A stretch of 64,000 nt of DNA, from assembly GCF_024323335.1 (NCBI RefSeq), contig NC_066581.1:32546699-32610698 (forward strand), read 5' to 3'. Below the pieces are notes generated by a model that saw only the letters and a program-made list of their open reading frames with translations, did no database searches and had not been told where the DNA came from. The DNA is from Lathyrus oleraceus (lineage: Eukaryota; Streptophyta; Magnoliopsida; Fabales; Fabaceae). Of this stretch, positions 22,844 to 34,229 are shown piece after piece. Within the stretch, counting starts at the first letter, position 1, and each line of letters starts with the position of its first letter. Made by a program: the position numbers and the translations under genes.

Positions 22844-24589
22844 GACTTGTGAAGGTTGCATTTGGGTGAGTTTGTAAGCTGCATTTTGCTTCTACAATGT
22901 CGTTTCCGTTGTTCGCTTATTGTGTTATGTGTTTTGGATTCAGTTGGCTTGTGTGCAATTTCAATTTCCTGCGTTTTGGTTATTTAAGTTGTTGTTACTA
23001 CTGTGTTTTATTCTGCTGTAGTTTCATTTGTTTCCATTTACTCATGTGTGGATTGCTGTTTACAGCCTGGCTTGCGTTGTGGTGCTGCATCATTTTGGAT
23101 TTTACGTATTTGGACTTGCATTTCATTTCATTTCTTTGTTGTTGTAGCTGTATTACGTTTTGATAGGTCATTTGCATTGTCGTTTCGATTTAGTCTTCAT
23201 TGCTTTTCGATGTTGTGCAGTTTTCACTGTGTTTTGCTTTTCCTTTCAAATTTCACTTTCCTGCATTTTTTCAGCTCACGTGTACTCCCTTGGATAATGA
23301 TTTTTCCTTGCAACTTTTTCTTTTGTCTTACTTGATATGGATTGGACTTGGATATGTGGCATGGATTAGCTTGGTCATGAAATGGGTTGATATGGATATG
23401 GCCAAACAATGGGCCGTTGGATATTGAATTGGCAATCGAATAAACTGGTTTATTGGGTTAATTGTGTAACTAAATGGATGTGGGAAAAAATGGATAATTG
23501 GATTGGTTTTGGGTTAATGGATTTAAAATGGAATTGGATAATGGATTTAACAATTGGGTTTTAATGGGTTTATGAATGATGGATTTTGGACAAATGGATT
23601 TGGTTTTGTGGTTATTAAATGGTTCATGGATTTGGATGAAAATGGTTATGAAATGTATTATTGGATTATAATGGATATGGGCCAAACAATGAATGAACTG
23701 GCTTATGTATCTTTAACAACCATGGCCCATCAAGAAATTTCTAAAAAAAAATGATTAAAATTCTAAAATTAAATCGAAACTGAAAACTTAATTTTACATG
23801 ATGCAATGATTTCTAAAGATAATCAAAACTCAAAGATCAATTCGAACTTCAAAAAATCAATTTTGTATTAAAAATCAAATTGAACTTTAAAACAATGCAA
23901 TTCCTAGAATTAATTTGAAAAAAAGATGAAATGATTTCTAAAATCAAATTTAAATTCCAAAAAAATCAAATCCAACCTCAAAAATTCAATTTAAACTTCA
24001 AAAATTTATTTGAAGTTAAAATCAATTCGAAGCTAAAATTAACTCGGAAAAATATTATGACACAATGTTGACTGTAATGACAACATGCATTGAACTAGTG
24101 AACCCACAAAACTTGCAAACCAGATTATATCATAGTTGAATGAAATGAATGAATGTATCAATGCAACAAGAAACATATAACCAAGAACTATATGGCTGAT
24201 CAAGAATCAACCTGGATTCAAGAGTGCAGCAGGGCATGAAACCACACAGACACCTGGTTAACAAAATACATGGCAAATCCTGATGATCAAGACATGATCA
24301 TGGTTGATCAAATGCCTCAAAATCAAACAATTTAACATGCAAGTGAAATTTTTCACCACTGTTATAAACCAAGGGATTAGGTTTTGATTGCTCGTTTCCC
24401 CTAAAATTATTGATGAACCCTAGTATCAACTAGGTGCAAACACAAAGCCATGAATTTAAGTCACCTACCTCCATGTGTTGAACCATGCTCATGCAAAATG
24501 AAATGAATGCTCAAGATGATATGCAAATGTTTAGGATTAGTGACCTAGATGATTATTGGGAAGGGTGGGACGAATTTTGGGGTATGACA

Positions 24590-24859
24590 GTATAAAAGTA
24601 TGGCGTGGACCTCAAATGTTCTTATTGAGAAAGATGAAAGAGAAGTGGATTTCGACATAACCAAGTATACAGGTATAATCAGAGTAAGTTACTCTAGTTA
24701 AACGCGATTAGGCCATATATCATGCTTAGTTTGTGCATGTGTGTTAGATATCAAGCGTCACCTAAGGAATCTCACTTTAAGATCGTAAAATATATTTTGA
24801 GGTATCTTAATGAAACATCTTATCACTGTCTTTGGTATTCTAAAGGTAGTGCTTGTAGT
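24590..24859 (+). pseudogene. copia reverse transcriptase / RNase H boundary fragment
   Basis: The frame reads EKDEREVDFDITKYTGII, then after a frameshift RPYIMLSLCMCVRYQASP, KESHFKIVKYILRYLN and LWYSKGSACS. This is the conserved stretch between reverse transcriptase and RNase H of Ty1/copia elements. It has a stop near 24705 and a shift. It is bounded by LTR-G on the left (24589) and by the start of another copia LTR on the right (24860), so both probably inserted into this older copy. Confidence 0.8.
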
Positions 24860-26207
24860 TGTTGGTGTAAGCCTTAGAGGCCAATACTTTTGGTACTTGT
24901 ATCGAATTATTTATTAATAATAAAAGGCTTTTTCTTTATTATGTTTGTTTAATAAAGTCCCTAGAATAGCTAGTCCGTTTAATGTATCAGGTGTGACTTA
25001 ATCATGAGATCACATTAAACATAAGGACACTATTCTTAAAGTATCCGTAGTCGAGCTTTATTGTGAAGTGGGATAAAATTAAAGCATTAAGACTATTATG
25101 TATATAGACTGATGATCACATCTCATGGATCATGGATAAGGAGTTATCAAGTCTTAAACATAGGTATGAATATTAAGAGTAATATTTATACTGGATTGAC
25201 CCGCTATGAGAATACTATATAGAATATTATGCAAAGTGTCATAAGTTATTCTCATGGTGATAATGGTGTATACCACCCTTCGACCTGAAACCACTATGGA
25301 CCCTAGATGTAAAGTCGAGTGCCTTATTGCTGATCAAACATTGTCGGTAACTGGATGACCATAAAGACAGTTGATGGGTACTCCACGAAGCATGCTAAGG
25401 GACATGAGTGACCTAGATGGAATTTTCCCATCCTGTGTAACAGTATAAATGTCTATGGGCCCAATATTGAACTGGACAAGGATGACACGGTATATGCCTT
25501 GTGTTCAATATAGACATAAGGGAAAAAGGGTAATTATACACATAAGTACTATCACAAAAGGATTTTTCATATCACATGACATTTTTGTGTCTTGGGTAGC
25601 AGTGATGTGTTGCTAGATACCACTCATTGTTTGTTATGTTAAATACGTGATTTAATATAATTGCCAATGCCGCAAAAACCTACAGGATCACACACAAAAG
25701 GACGGATTGATGAGAGATAGAGTAACTAAGGAACACCGTAAGGTACGGTGCACTTAAGTGAATTGTAGAACATCGTAAGGTATGGTGTACTTAAGTAGAA
25801 TACGAAATATGGTAAGGTACCACGCGCTTAAGTGATTTTGGCATATTATAAGATATGGGCCACATACACTTAAATGGGCTTTTTAGCTTATAGCTCATAC
25901 AAGAGGGTCTATAAATAGAACCGTTGTGCAGAAGCATTTGTGCAGTTGCAATTTTGTTTCACTCTCTCTCACTCACTCAAAGCCTTCATTCGTAGCAGCT
26001 AGCACTGAGATTGAAGGAATCCGTTCGTGTGGACAGAGTAGAGGCGTTATCATCGTTCAACGTTCGTGATCGCTTCGTAGATCTACATCAATGGTTTCAA
26101 TCGTCACAAGAGGTAACGATTCTATCACTGATCATGCCCATTTCGTAAGGATTACTAAAGGAGAAAATTTTAAATTCCGCTGCGTTTTGGATCGCTATTC
26201 TCCTTTA
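24860..26207 (+). repeat. 5' LTR of Copia-2 (about 1348 bp)
   Basis: It begins TGTTGGTGTAAGCC and ends just before the PBS as TTCTCCTTTA; the expected final CA appears changed to TA. It contains a TATA box at 25910. Confidence 0.8.
25910..25917 (+). promoter_or_regulatory. probable TATA box of the Copia-2 LTR
   Basis: TATAAATA within GGGTCTATAAATAGAACCG, about 300 bp before the LTR end. Confidence 0.6.
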
Positions 26208-26208
26208 G

Positions 26209-26220
26209 TGGTATCAGAGC
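26209..26220 (+). promoter_or_regulatory. primer binding site of Copia-2 (initiator Met tRNA)
   Basis: TGGTATCAGAGC directly after the LTR is the standard plant copia primer site. Confidence 0.92.
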
Positions 26221-27918
26221 CACTTACGAAACCATGCATCTGATAGTTGTTTATTTTCTGTATTAATATGATTAAAAGACATAATGAATCAAAGAATAAA
26301 CGAGTAATTAAATTTGGCATCATGTGTGTATGATTTGGATGATTTATGTTGAATATGCTTCGGAATCCGACATTAGTATGGTGAAGCAGCGATACATTGA
26401 TCGTCCATAGGTTACGCAATTGAGATCGGTCAAGTTATATATATGATATAAGTAATCCTAATGCAAAATACGGTATATATGATATATTGTTTCTGTTTCG
26501 TTCATTCAAACACTTAATGGTTGTTTTCCTTTGAGCGATCAATGGTCGTTTGCTTCTTGATCTGACATTAGTATGGTGAAGCAATGACCTGTTGATCAAT
26601 CATACTGAATCAACAATCGAGGTGTGTTTGACGGTCTGAAATTGGTGCATTAGGGTTAGTGACGACACAAGGGTTGTGTTGTCAAAGAGTTATGAATTGA
26701 GGGCTTGTTGGATCACGTCTGTTGACTGTTTCAAAATGCTGATTTTGGCCGCGTGACGTTCGTGATGGGCATGTGACGGGCGTGACAAGCTGGACGTGAC
26801 GGTCGTGACATGCTTTGTGACGGTCGTCACATTCACAAAATCTGTATTCTCTATTTTTCTGTTTTGTGACCGGGCAGCGGACCCCGGCTAACTCTGCGTA
26901 GTATGATCGGTCGCCGAAATTTAATTTGGTTTTAATTAATTAAAAGAATTAAAATTAATAATAATAATGTGTTTATTATTATTGTCTTGTGGTGAGCGGT
27001 TATGGCCTTAGTTTTCCTTTATTTTGTTTTGGGTTTTTAAAATACGACCTGCGTGTCGTGCCTCTCTTTTAATCTCATAATGTAACTTCTTTTCTCATCT
27101 CACTCCCTCGTATGTAAAACGAGTTTCTTTTATGTAATATAATGTTATGAAGAAAGATAAGAATTCAATATCAAAGGAGGACAACCTTGAAGATCTTGCT
27201 TGGAGAAGCTTAAATCGTTATTAGGTTAACTTAGGTTCTCTCATTGGCTTGGGAGAACAATTGCGCTAGGGGCCATAACTGTTTCATTATGTATGTATGT
27301 TGATGCATGTGAATGTATATTGATGCATGTGAATTTATGTTGATGCATGTGAGAGACGATTTATATGATAAATAAGCCGGTGAGATCAGAATAATTGCAA
27401 ATTCCCTCAAATTAAATATTAAGTTTATGCTTTCCAAGTTTTAGCACTCATCAAGACTAGTATCGAATAATGTAGGTTTCGCCTACGCGAGGTGCATGTT
27501 CTATATTAGTAAGGTGCGATGGGATAATTGTAATATCCAATTGTTAAAACAATGGGTCAAACTTAACTAAACAAATTATAATAAGATTATATATGTTTAG
27601 AAGCTAGAGTTGGAAATGATCCATGTGATGGATTGGAATAAGGAGTTATTCACCCAACTAAAATATTCGAGAGTTGTATTAGATACAATTGGAAGGAGTT
27701 CCTACCTAAATAACCTAGTTTTGTGTAATCCGTCTACGGGGACTTAAAACAAAGTGAAATATGGATCTCGACCTACTAGAAAATCTTCCAACGGGATTTT
27801 CCGAATCAAATGGTGATGGTCATTTGTTTTGAGTAAAATAGTGGGAGCATATTTAATTAAAGGCCTAATTAAATATGTTATTGATACTTATATTTTCATT
27901 ATTTTCATATAGATTACC
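26221..27918 (+). other. Copia-2 leader, no gene
   Basis: 1.7 kb of untranslated leader between the PBS and the gag ATG. It holds a cluster of GTGACGGTCGTGAC-like words (26750-26835). A 21-bp repeat TTGATGCATGTGAATGTATA also occurs, about three copies at 27298-27353. No coding frame is recognised. Confidence 0.7.
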
Positions 27919-29235
27919 ATGACAACAAACACCTCTAACAACATTTTGCGATCAATCATTGACAAGGAAAAATTGTCTGGGACAAATTTTTTGGATTGGC
28001 ACCGAAAGATTAGGATTGTCCTCAAACATGATAGAAAGTTGTATGTCTTGGAGAAACCTGTTCCTGAAGGGGAACGTCCTAGTTCTGCACCTAAGGCAGA
28101 AAGAGATGCTTATAAGAAGCATGTCGATGATGCCAATGAAACTGCTTGTCTCATGCTAGCTACCATGAACTCAAAGTTGCTAAAGCAACATGAGAACATG
28201 GCAGCGTTCGATATGATCGAACAACTGAAGATGCTCTATCAAGAGAAAGCAAGGAATGAAAGGTTTGAAGCTTCAAAAGCCCTTTTTCAAGGAAAGTTAG
28301 CTGAGGGAGCCCCTGTAGGTCCCCATGTGCTCAAGATGATTAGGTATGTGGATAACCTTGAGAGGTTGGGTTTTCCCATCGGAAAGGAACTTGCGACTGA
28401 TTTGATCTTGCAATCGTTGCCAGATAGATTCAGTCAATTTGTCCTAAATTTCAATATGAATGATATGGACAAATCTCTTCCTGAACTACTAGCCATGTTA
28501 AGAACTGCTGAGCAGAATCTGAAGTCAAAAGGGAAGTCCATTTTGATGATCGGAAATGGAAAGAGACAGAACAAAAGACCCACCAAGCAGGGTGATAAAG
28601 GGAAAGGCAATGAAGTTGCCAAACCCAAACCCATTGTTTCTGATTTGAAGCCTAGTGGAGGCATAGCAAAGGAAGACACCTGCTTCCATTGCGGTAAGAT
28701 CGGACACAGGAAGAGAAACTGCCCTAAGTACCTGGAAGATAAGAAGAATGGAGTAAAGACTTCAACTTCAGGTATTTTTGTTATTGAAATTAATTTATCT
28801 ACTTCTACATCATGGGTATTAAATACTGGATGCGGTTCTCACATTTGTACCAATGTGGAGGGGCTAAAAAGGAGTAGAGATTTGGTAAAAGGTGAAGTTG
28901 ACCTCCGAGTTGGCAATGGAGCAAAGGTTGCTGCTTTAGCCGTAGGAACTTATGTATTGACTTTACCTAGTGGTTTAATAATTCAGTTAGAGAACTGTTA
29001 TTATGTACCTGCAATTAGCAGGAATATTATTTCCGTTTCTTGTTTGGACAAGTTTGGTTTTTCATTCATAATAAAGAACAACTGTTGTTCAATTTATTTG
29101 AATGATATATTCTATGCTACTGCACAAATGAACAATGGATTATATGTCCTTGATCTTGAAATGCCTATTTATAACATTAATACTAAAAGGATGAAACCTA
29201 ATGAGTTAAATCCAACTTACCTTTGGCATTGTCGA
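27919..29235 (+). CDS. Copia-2 gag-protease, truncated and catalytically altered
   Basis: This is the start of a copia polyprotein. The ATG at 27919 fits the family start (MTTNTSNNILRSIIDKEKLS, then FLDWHRKIRIVL). Gag covers about residues 1-240 and is the UBN2-type gag that forms the virus-like particle. The zinc knuckle CFHCGKIGHRKRNC is at residues 255-268. The protease motif is at residues 301-304, but its catalytic aspartate is replaced: LNTGCGSH in place of LDTGCGSH (N302). The last copia codons are YLWHCR near 29235, the start of the pre-integrase domain; after that the ORF runs a few codons into the Ogre-A LTR and stops at 29256. The frame has no internal stop, but the protein could not be processed. 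Confidence 0.88.
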
Positions 29236-30022
29236 TTTTCCAAACTCTTTTCATAACACTTATTTTGAATTGAATCCTAAGTCAACTTTGACCATATTTT
29301 GTGAATACTTTTCATTTGTAAATACAACTCACTCAATTGTTTGTGTGGTTTCAATGGCCACTTCTTGACAAAGCTTTTCATAAACATTAGCCATTAGGTT
29401 TGAGTTATCCTAGAGGTTGATATGATACTCACCTATATCCTTAGTGATGGACTATAAGTCTTCCATGCTTATTATAGGGTTAACCCCTCACTAGCATGTC
29501 GAAGCTCTCCTCACATGGTGGATTTGTGGTTTTAGGTTGAGTTTTCTCCCTTTGATAACAAAAGACCTTAAGCCTTTTGACCAATCAATTCACCAATTTC
29601 TTTTGAGATTTTTACCCCGAACTACGAGGTTTTGATCCTACCTTTTTAAGATGGTACGTATGCAATGGGTTTATCCATTCAAACACAAAATTGTAAATAA
29701 ATTGTATATTCTCTTCTCATCTCCCCAATTATGTTTGCACAAATAATTTTCACAAATACCAACCTACCTTACAACATTGGTGAAAAGGGCTCCCTTAGAG
29801 TACTAAGGATGTTTTGGGTGCTTAAAACCTTCCCATTGCATAACCAACCCCCTTACCCAGATCTCTGACATTTTTATTAGTTTTTGATTTGATAAAACTT
29901 CTCGATTTTTGTTCACTTTCTAACCTTTCCTTTGGATAAATAGAAGTGCGGTGGCGACTCGAATTGTATGATTTACTTTTGATTTAGTGAATAAATCTAA
30001 AGGTAACGAATACCCCGCTACA
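29236..30022 (+). repeat. LTR-A: last 0.8 kb of the Ogre-A 5' LTR
   Basis: It matches LTR-D from about 3400 to 4174 and ends ACCCCGCTACA at 30022. It includes the U5 stem-loop (CCGAACTACGAGG at about 29619, GGTACGTATGC at about 29652) and the PBS-like TGGCGACTC at 29952. It starts mid-LTR against copia gag, so a deletion or truncated insertion removed most of it. Confidence 0.85.
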
Positions 30023-30028
30023 GAAAAA

Positions 30029-30046
30029 TGGCGACTCTGCTGGGGA
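30029..30046 (+). promoter_or_regulatory. primer binding site of Ogre-A
   Basis: TGGCGACTCTGCTGGGGA, six bases (GAAAAA) after the LTR end; the arginine-tRNA-type site of Ogre elements. Ogre-B has the same site and spacing. Confidence 0.92.
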
Positions 30047-30948
30047 GACCATTCGCCTAGTGGGTTTTGCCTACTTTTCACCTTTGTTGTATTGTATGTT
30101 TATATTATTTGTGACATATTTTTGTGCAAATTTGAGATTACTGTATTGTTTGTAATGTATGAATTGCTTGATATATCAATTGCTTGTGTGCTTGGTGGTC
30201 TCTTGTGAGATGAGTTCTATACCCAAACTCGAGTGCACTTATGATAGGAGAATGGCATAGTCTTGTTGACTTGTGTGGAGTTATTCCTTAGCAAGTTGAC
30301 TTGCAAGCCCATTCACTTGGTGGAGGTTATGTTGGAATCAATAATGTCACACGAGTAGTCGTGGTTAGGCATTACTCTTTCCAATATATGCCTTAGAAGC
30401 CAAGGACCTTAGTTTACCAAGCCCATCTTGGCCTATTTTTGGGACGTAGTGCGAAGGTCGTTCAAGTGTAAGATTTGATACGATTGTTACGCGATACTAC
30501 ACTCATAAGAGTCTCTCTTGAGAATATTTTTGGAATACGAGTAGTCGTTTATCCGATAATATCCGAAAGATGGGATGATGACTATGGGAACCTCTTGTAG
30601 GACATGATTGTCAGGTTTAACCATAGTACACTCCCTTTGGGTGGTTCTTAACCGAGACTCCATGCTCGTGACTTCCAACAAACCCTTGATTCATGGTTGA
30701 TCCGTTCTTGTATATCCTTAATATCAATGGAACTTGGGTGTTGATAAGGTGTAAACCATAATCCACCAAAATGGATGATTGATATTAAGGATGACTTGAT
30801 CCATCCCATGACCTTTGTGTGGTGTGATTTGCTTGATCCTTGAGTGTGATTGTTGTATCCATGCATTCATGCATTCATACACATCCATATCATCAACAAT
30901 GAGAAAATTTTCAAGGAACTTAAGAGGTCTATTTGTAAATTTTCAGAC
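30047..30948 (+). other. Ogre-A leader with a conserved inverted repeat
   Basis: 0.9 kb of untranslated leader. A perfect 15-bp inverted repeat, ATCCTTAATATCAAT (30714-30728) and ATTGATATTAAGGAT (30778-30792), encloses about 49 bases with the word CCACCAAAATGG. Ogre-B keeps this structure, twice. Short ORFs here do not resemble proteins. Confidence 0.75.
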
Positions 30949-32400
30949 ATGGATAAGCAAAGAAGGAATACAAAGAAGTACAGTTTCAGACAACCCGACT
31001 TGAAAGAGTTAAGGAGTTTGACATCCTATGTATTACACCCCCTGGAGTTCAAGGCTCGTCATGGGAAGCTTCTGTCTATTCTTGCTACTCAGGTGGATGA
31101 AGGTCTGATGAATGTGTTGGTGCAGTTCTATGATCCCTTATACCGTTGCTTCACATTTCCGGATTTCCAGCTTTTACCTACGCTTGAGGAGTATGCCTAT
31201 CTTGTGGGTATACCTATTCTAGATCAGTTGCCGTTCAGTGGCTTGGAGAGAGTTCCTACTTCTCAAGAGATTGCTGATCTGTTGCATATAGATGAATCTA
31301 TTATGGGTGCTCATATGACTACCAAAGGTGGAATTCAAGGTCTCCCATCTGATTTCCTCATTGCTCAAGCTACTATGTATGGGAAGGCCATGAGTGAGGA
31401 CGCCTTTGAGGCCATATTTGTACTTCTCATCTCTGGGCTAGTGCTATTCCCCAACATCGACAAGTTTGTAGATGTGAACGCCATTAGGATTTTCTCTACT
31501 CTTAATCTCGTTCCTACTCTGTTGTGTGACACTTATTTCTCTTTGCATATGAGGAATGCAAAGGGTGGTGGTACCATTGTGTGTTGTTTGCCTCTGTTGT
31601 ACAAGTGGTTTATTTCGCACTTGCCATAGACGGTCGCCTTCAAGGAGAACAAAAGATGTCTACGGTGGTCCACGAGACTTATGTCTCTCACTAATGATGA
31701 TATCTTTTGGTACAACCATGTATATGATGGTGTGCATATTATTGACTCTTGTGGTGAATTCTCCAATGTGCCTCTTCTTGGTACATGTGGTGGGATTAAC
31801 TACAACCCTGTTTTGGCACGCCGTCAGCTTGGGTTCCCCTTAAAGGATAAACCTAATAACATTTTGGTAGAAGGTGTGTTCTTTCAAGAGGGTAAAGATC
31901 CCCAAAACTTGAAGGGTAGGATGGTCCGCGCTTGGCGTAAGATTCATAAGAAGGGAAGGAAAGAGCTTGGTCCGAAGAATTGTATCGCTTTGGAACCCTA
32001 TACCTCGTGGGTTAGGAGGAGAGCTTCTGAGTACCTTATGCCTTATGACTATCCAAGACCTACACCTATGGTTATGGCTGGGCCTTCAACCCTCCCTGAC
32101 CAAGGAGTAGAGGAGTTGAGAGATGAAGACCATTCGCGTGCTTGGGTCTGTGAGCGAGAGGAGCTACTTCAGCAGCTTAGAGATAAGGATGCATTGATAG
32201 AGTTTCTTGAGCATCAGGTTATGGACGAGCCTGATGATGTGGTGACTTCTCTTCTTCCTCAGTCTTCCAGGTTTTGGAAGAGGAAGTATGACAGACTCGC
32301 CAAAGAGAAGGCAGATATAGAGGCAGCCTATGAGAGAGAGGTGAAGAGGCTTCGTGCAGCTTATCTTCCGGTCTCGAGAGCGTTGGACGATTGTTTCTAG
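30949..32400 (+). pseudogene. Ogre ORF1 (plant-mobile-domain-like), one in-frame stop
   Basis: Ogre elements carry an extra ORF of unknown function before gag, and this is it. The ATG at 30949 (MDKQRRNTKKYSFRQPDLKE) is chosen because it lies after the leader and begins the conserved part. Residues about 15-380 look like the DUF7745 / plant-mobile-domain family: PLYRCFTFPDFQLLPTLEEY, PILDQLPFSG, TYFSLHMRNAKGGG and LTNDDIFWYNHVYDG. The C-terminal part is charged and likely coiled-coil (about 395-480: EREELLQQLRDKDALIEFL, ADIEAAYEREVKRLRAA). A single TAG at 31627-31629 interrupts it; the frame then continues unbroken to the stop at 32400. Apart from that change the frame is intact. Ogre-B has lost this ORF. 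Confidence 0.75.
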
Positions 32401-32731
32401 GGTTCCATAGGATGTTCATTTTCCTTCTCTCTTGTATTGTATTTGGTTACCAAGACTGTACTTCTTTGGTGTAAAAATATTTTCCAGATATTATTGATAT
32501 GATATTTCCATATATGTCTAAATGATTGATATTTTCCAAATATTTGCAAATATGACTCTAAAGTTCCTCTGGAAAAAAATTAAATCATATGCACAAGCAT
32601 TGCATGCATCATGTGCATAAGCAGGTTTTGTTCCAGGGCTTCTTGTTCAGTGGTCTAACTCTGTGTTCTTCGTTTATTTTAAAGACAAGCTGACGCACCG
32701 GTACTACACCAGAGCCAACTCATCAAAGCTA
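32401..32731 (+). other. spacer between Ogre-A ORF1 and gag
   Basis: A/T-rich 330 bp without a gene. It includes ATGCATCATGTGCATAAGCAGGT, split here only for description, which Ogre-B also keeps (about 50720-50750). Conservation suggests the two ORFs are joined by splicing or internal initiation; this is not shown. Confidence 0.5.
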
Positions 32732-34229
32732 ATGGATCACCTAGAACAAGAGAACAGAGAGCTGAAGGAGGAAGTGGCAAGATTGACTGCCCTGATGGAG
32801 TCTTTCTTGGCCGCCCAAAGCCAGTCGTCTCCAACGCCTTCAACTCCTCCCTAGAGGACGGTCATTTCTGAGATTGCTTCCTCAACCGTGCTTGCTGCCA
32901 GTGCCCACTTCACGCCTACTGCCATGCCAGCCGGGTTTCCCTGGGGGATGCCCGCGAACTTCGCTCCTGAGGGTCTCGCCCCAACTTTTGCTTCTCTGTC
33001 GGCATCTAGCCTGGTCCTTGCTGTGCCACCTCCAGTCGTGCATACTTTGCCCAAGGTAGATGACACCATTTACCACTCTGAGCCATTTGAGGGCCCATAC
33101 GTGTATGAGAAAATGGATGCTATGAATGATCAATTCCTTAAGCTGCGCAAGGAACTCAAAACTCTCAGAGGGAAGGACCTCTTTGGCAAATCTGCTGTTG
33201 AGCTTTGCCTTGTTCCTAATGTCAAGATTCCTGTCAAATTCAAAGTGCCTGACTTTGAAAAGTACAAAGGAAACACTTGCCCGCTCAGCCATTTGGTTAT
33301 ATATGCACGAAAAATGTCGACTCAGACCGACAATGATCAACTTCTGATCCACTACTTCCAGGACAGCCTGTCCGATGCCGCCCTGAGATGGTACATGGGC
33401 CTAGATAGTGCGAACATCCGCTCCTTCAACGACCTTGGCGAAGCCTTCGTCAAGCAGTACAAATATAATATTGATATGGCTCCCGATAGGGACCAATTGA
33501 GGGCCATGTCCCAGAAGGATGAGGAAACGTTTAAGGAGTACGCCTAGAGGTGGCAAGAATTGGCTGCACAAATTGTGCCTCCGCTAGAAGAGAAGGAAAT
33601 GACCAAGATCTTTCTGAAGACCTTGAGTTCATTCTATTATGAGCGGATGATTGCTAGCGCTCCTTCTGACTTCACCGAGATGGTGAATATGGGGATGCAT
33701 TTAGAGGAAGGAGTCAGGGAAGAGCGCCTGACTAGAGAAGAAAGCTCTTCTGCCAAATGTTATGGGGCGTTTGCAAAGAAAAAGATGGTGAGGCACATGT
33801 TGTGACCTCCCATGTTAAATCTAGAAGACCCTCTGTGAAGAAGAAGATTGTGCGTCCAGCCAGTAACCAGCATCAGGTGTCTCATATAGCACCTGTTTTC
33901 AAAGAAAATCAGCAATATCAGCATCATAATCAGATCCAGCAACAGCAACATCAACAGTATCAGCAACAACAGCACCGTCCTCAACAGCAGGCCTACCAGC
34001 CTCGAAACAACAATCAGACCAGTACAAGCTATGATAGAAAAAGGGTCACTTTTGATCCTATTCCGATGACCTACGCAGAGCTATATCCTTCTTTAATTGA
34101 AAGGAAACTGATCACTCCGTGTGACCCACCTACTATACCTACCAACCCTCACTGGTGGTATAAGCCTGAGCTTCACCGTGTTTATCATTCCGGTGCTCCC
34201 GGACATGATATGGAGAATTGCTACCCGTT
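32732..34229 (+). pseudogene. Ogre-A gag, first part (broken)
   Basis: Gag of a Ty3/gypsy Ogre, the particle protein. ATG 32732 opens on a coiled-coil (MDHLEQENRELKEEVARLTA). A proline-rich linker follows, then the retrotransposon gag domain (VPDFEKYKGNTCPLSHLVIY, ALRWYMGLDS, TFKEYA, RWQELAAQIVPPLEEKEM), a Q-rich stretch (QQQQHQQYQQQQHRPQQQ) and a zinc-knuckle-like end (VYHSGAPGHDMENCYP). Breaks: TAG at 32852, TAG at 33545, and a frameshift near 33770 within AFAKKK. At 34229 it is split by the SIRE insertion, inside the codon after CYP; the reading resumes at 61622. Confidence 0.85.
34225..34229. repeat. left target duplication of SIRE (CCGTT)
   Basis: CCGTT here and at 61617-61621 flank the SIRE element exactly. 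Confidence 0.9.

Larger units (their letters stand above)
19688..24589 (-). mobile_element. LTR-G: probable large LTR, minus strand, 3' end missing
   Basis: Read on the minus strand it starts TGTCATACCCCAAAATTCG at 24589, a typical LTR start, and has a TATA box 1.75 kb in. No coding region is seen over 4.9 kb. The sequence is AT-rich, with simple and minisatellite repeats. It carries a hAT-type insert (21060-22224). Its lower end is lost at the CACTA terminus (19687). No PBS or polypurine tract is seen, so the family is unclear; Ty3/gypsy is a guess. Confidence 0.5.
24860..29235 (+). mobile_element. Copia-2: 5' part of a Ty1/copia retrotransposon
   Basis: It comprises a 5' LTR (24860-26207), an initiator-methionine-type PBS (26209-26220), a 1.7-kb leader and a gag-protease ORF (27919-29235). 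The element is cut at about 29235, in the codons just before integrase, by the Ogre-A LTR fragment. Integrase, reverse transcriptase, RNase H and the 3' LTR are not in the window. Confidence 0.88.

Noticed and set aside
22404..23754. Set of 60-114 codon open frames, some hydrophobic, between 22404 and 23754
   Set aside because: They overlap on both strands in LTR-G, include the 26-bp minisatellite, and match no family I recognise.
33126..33352. Plus- and minus-strand ORFs overlapping Ogre-A gag
   Set aside because: They are other-frame shadows of the gag domain, which has clear homology in its own frame.
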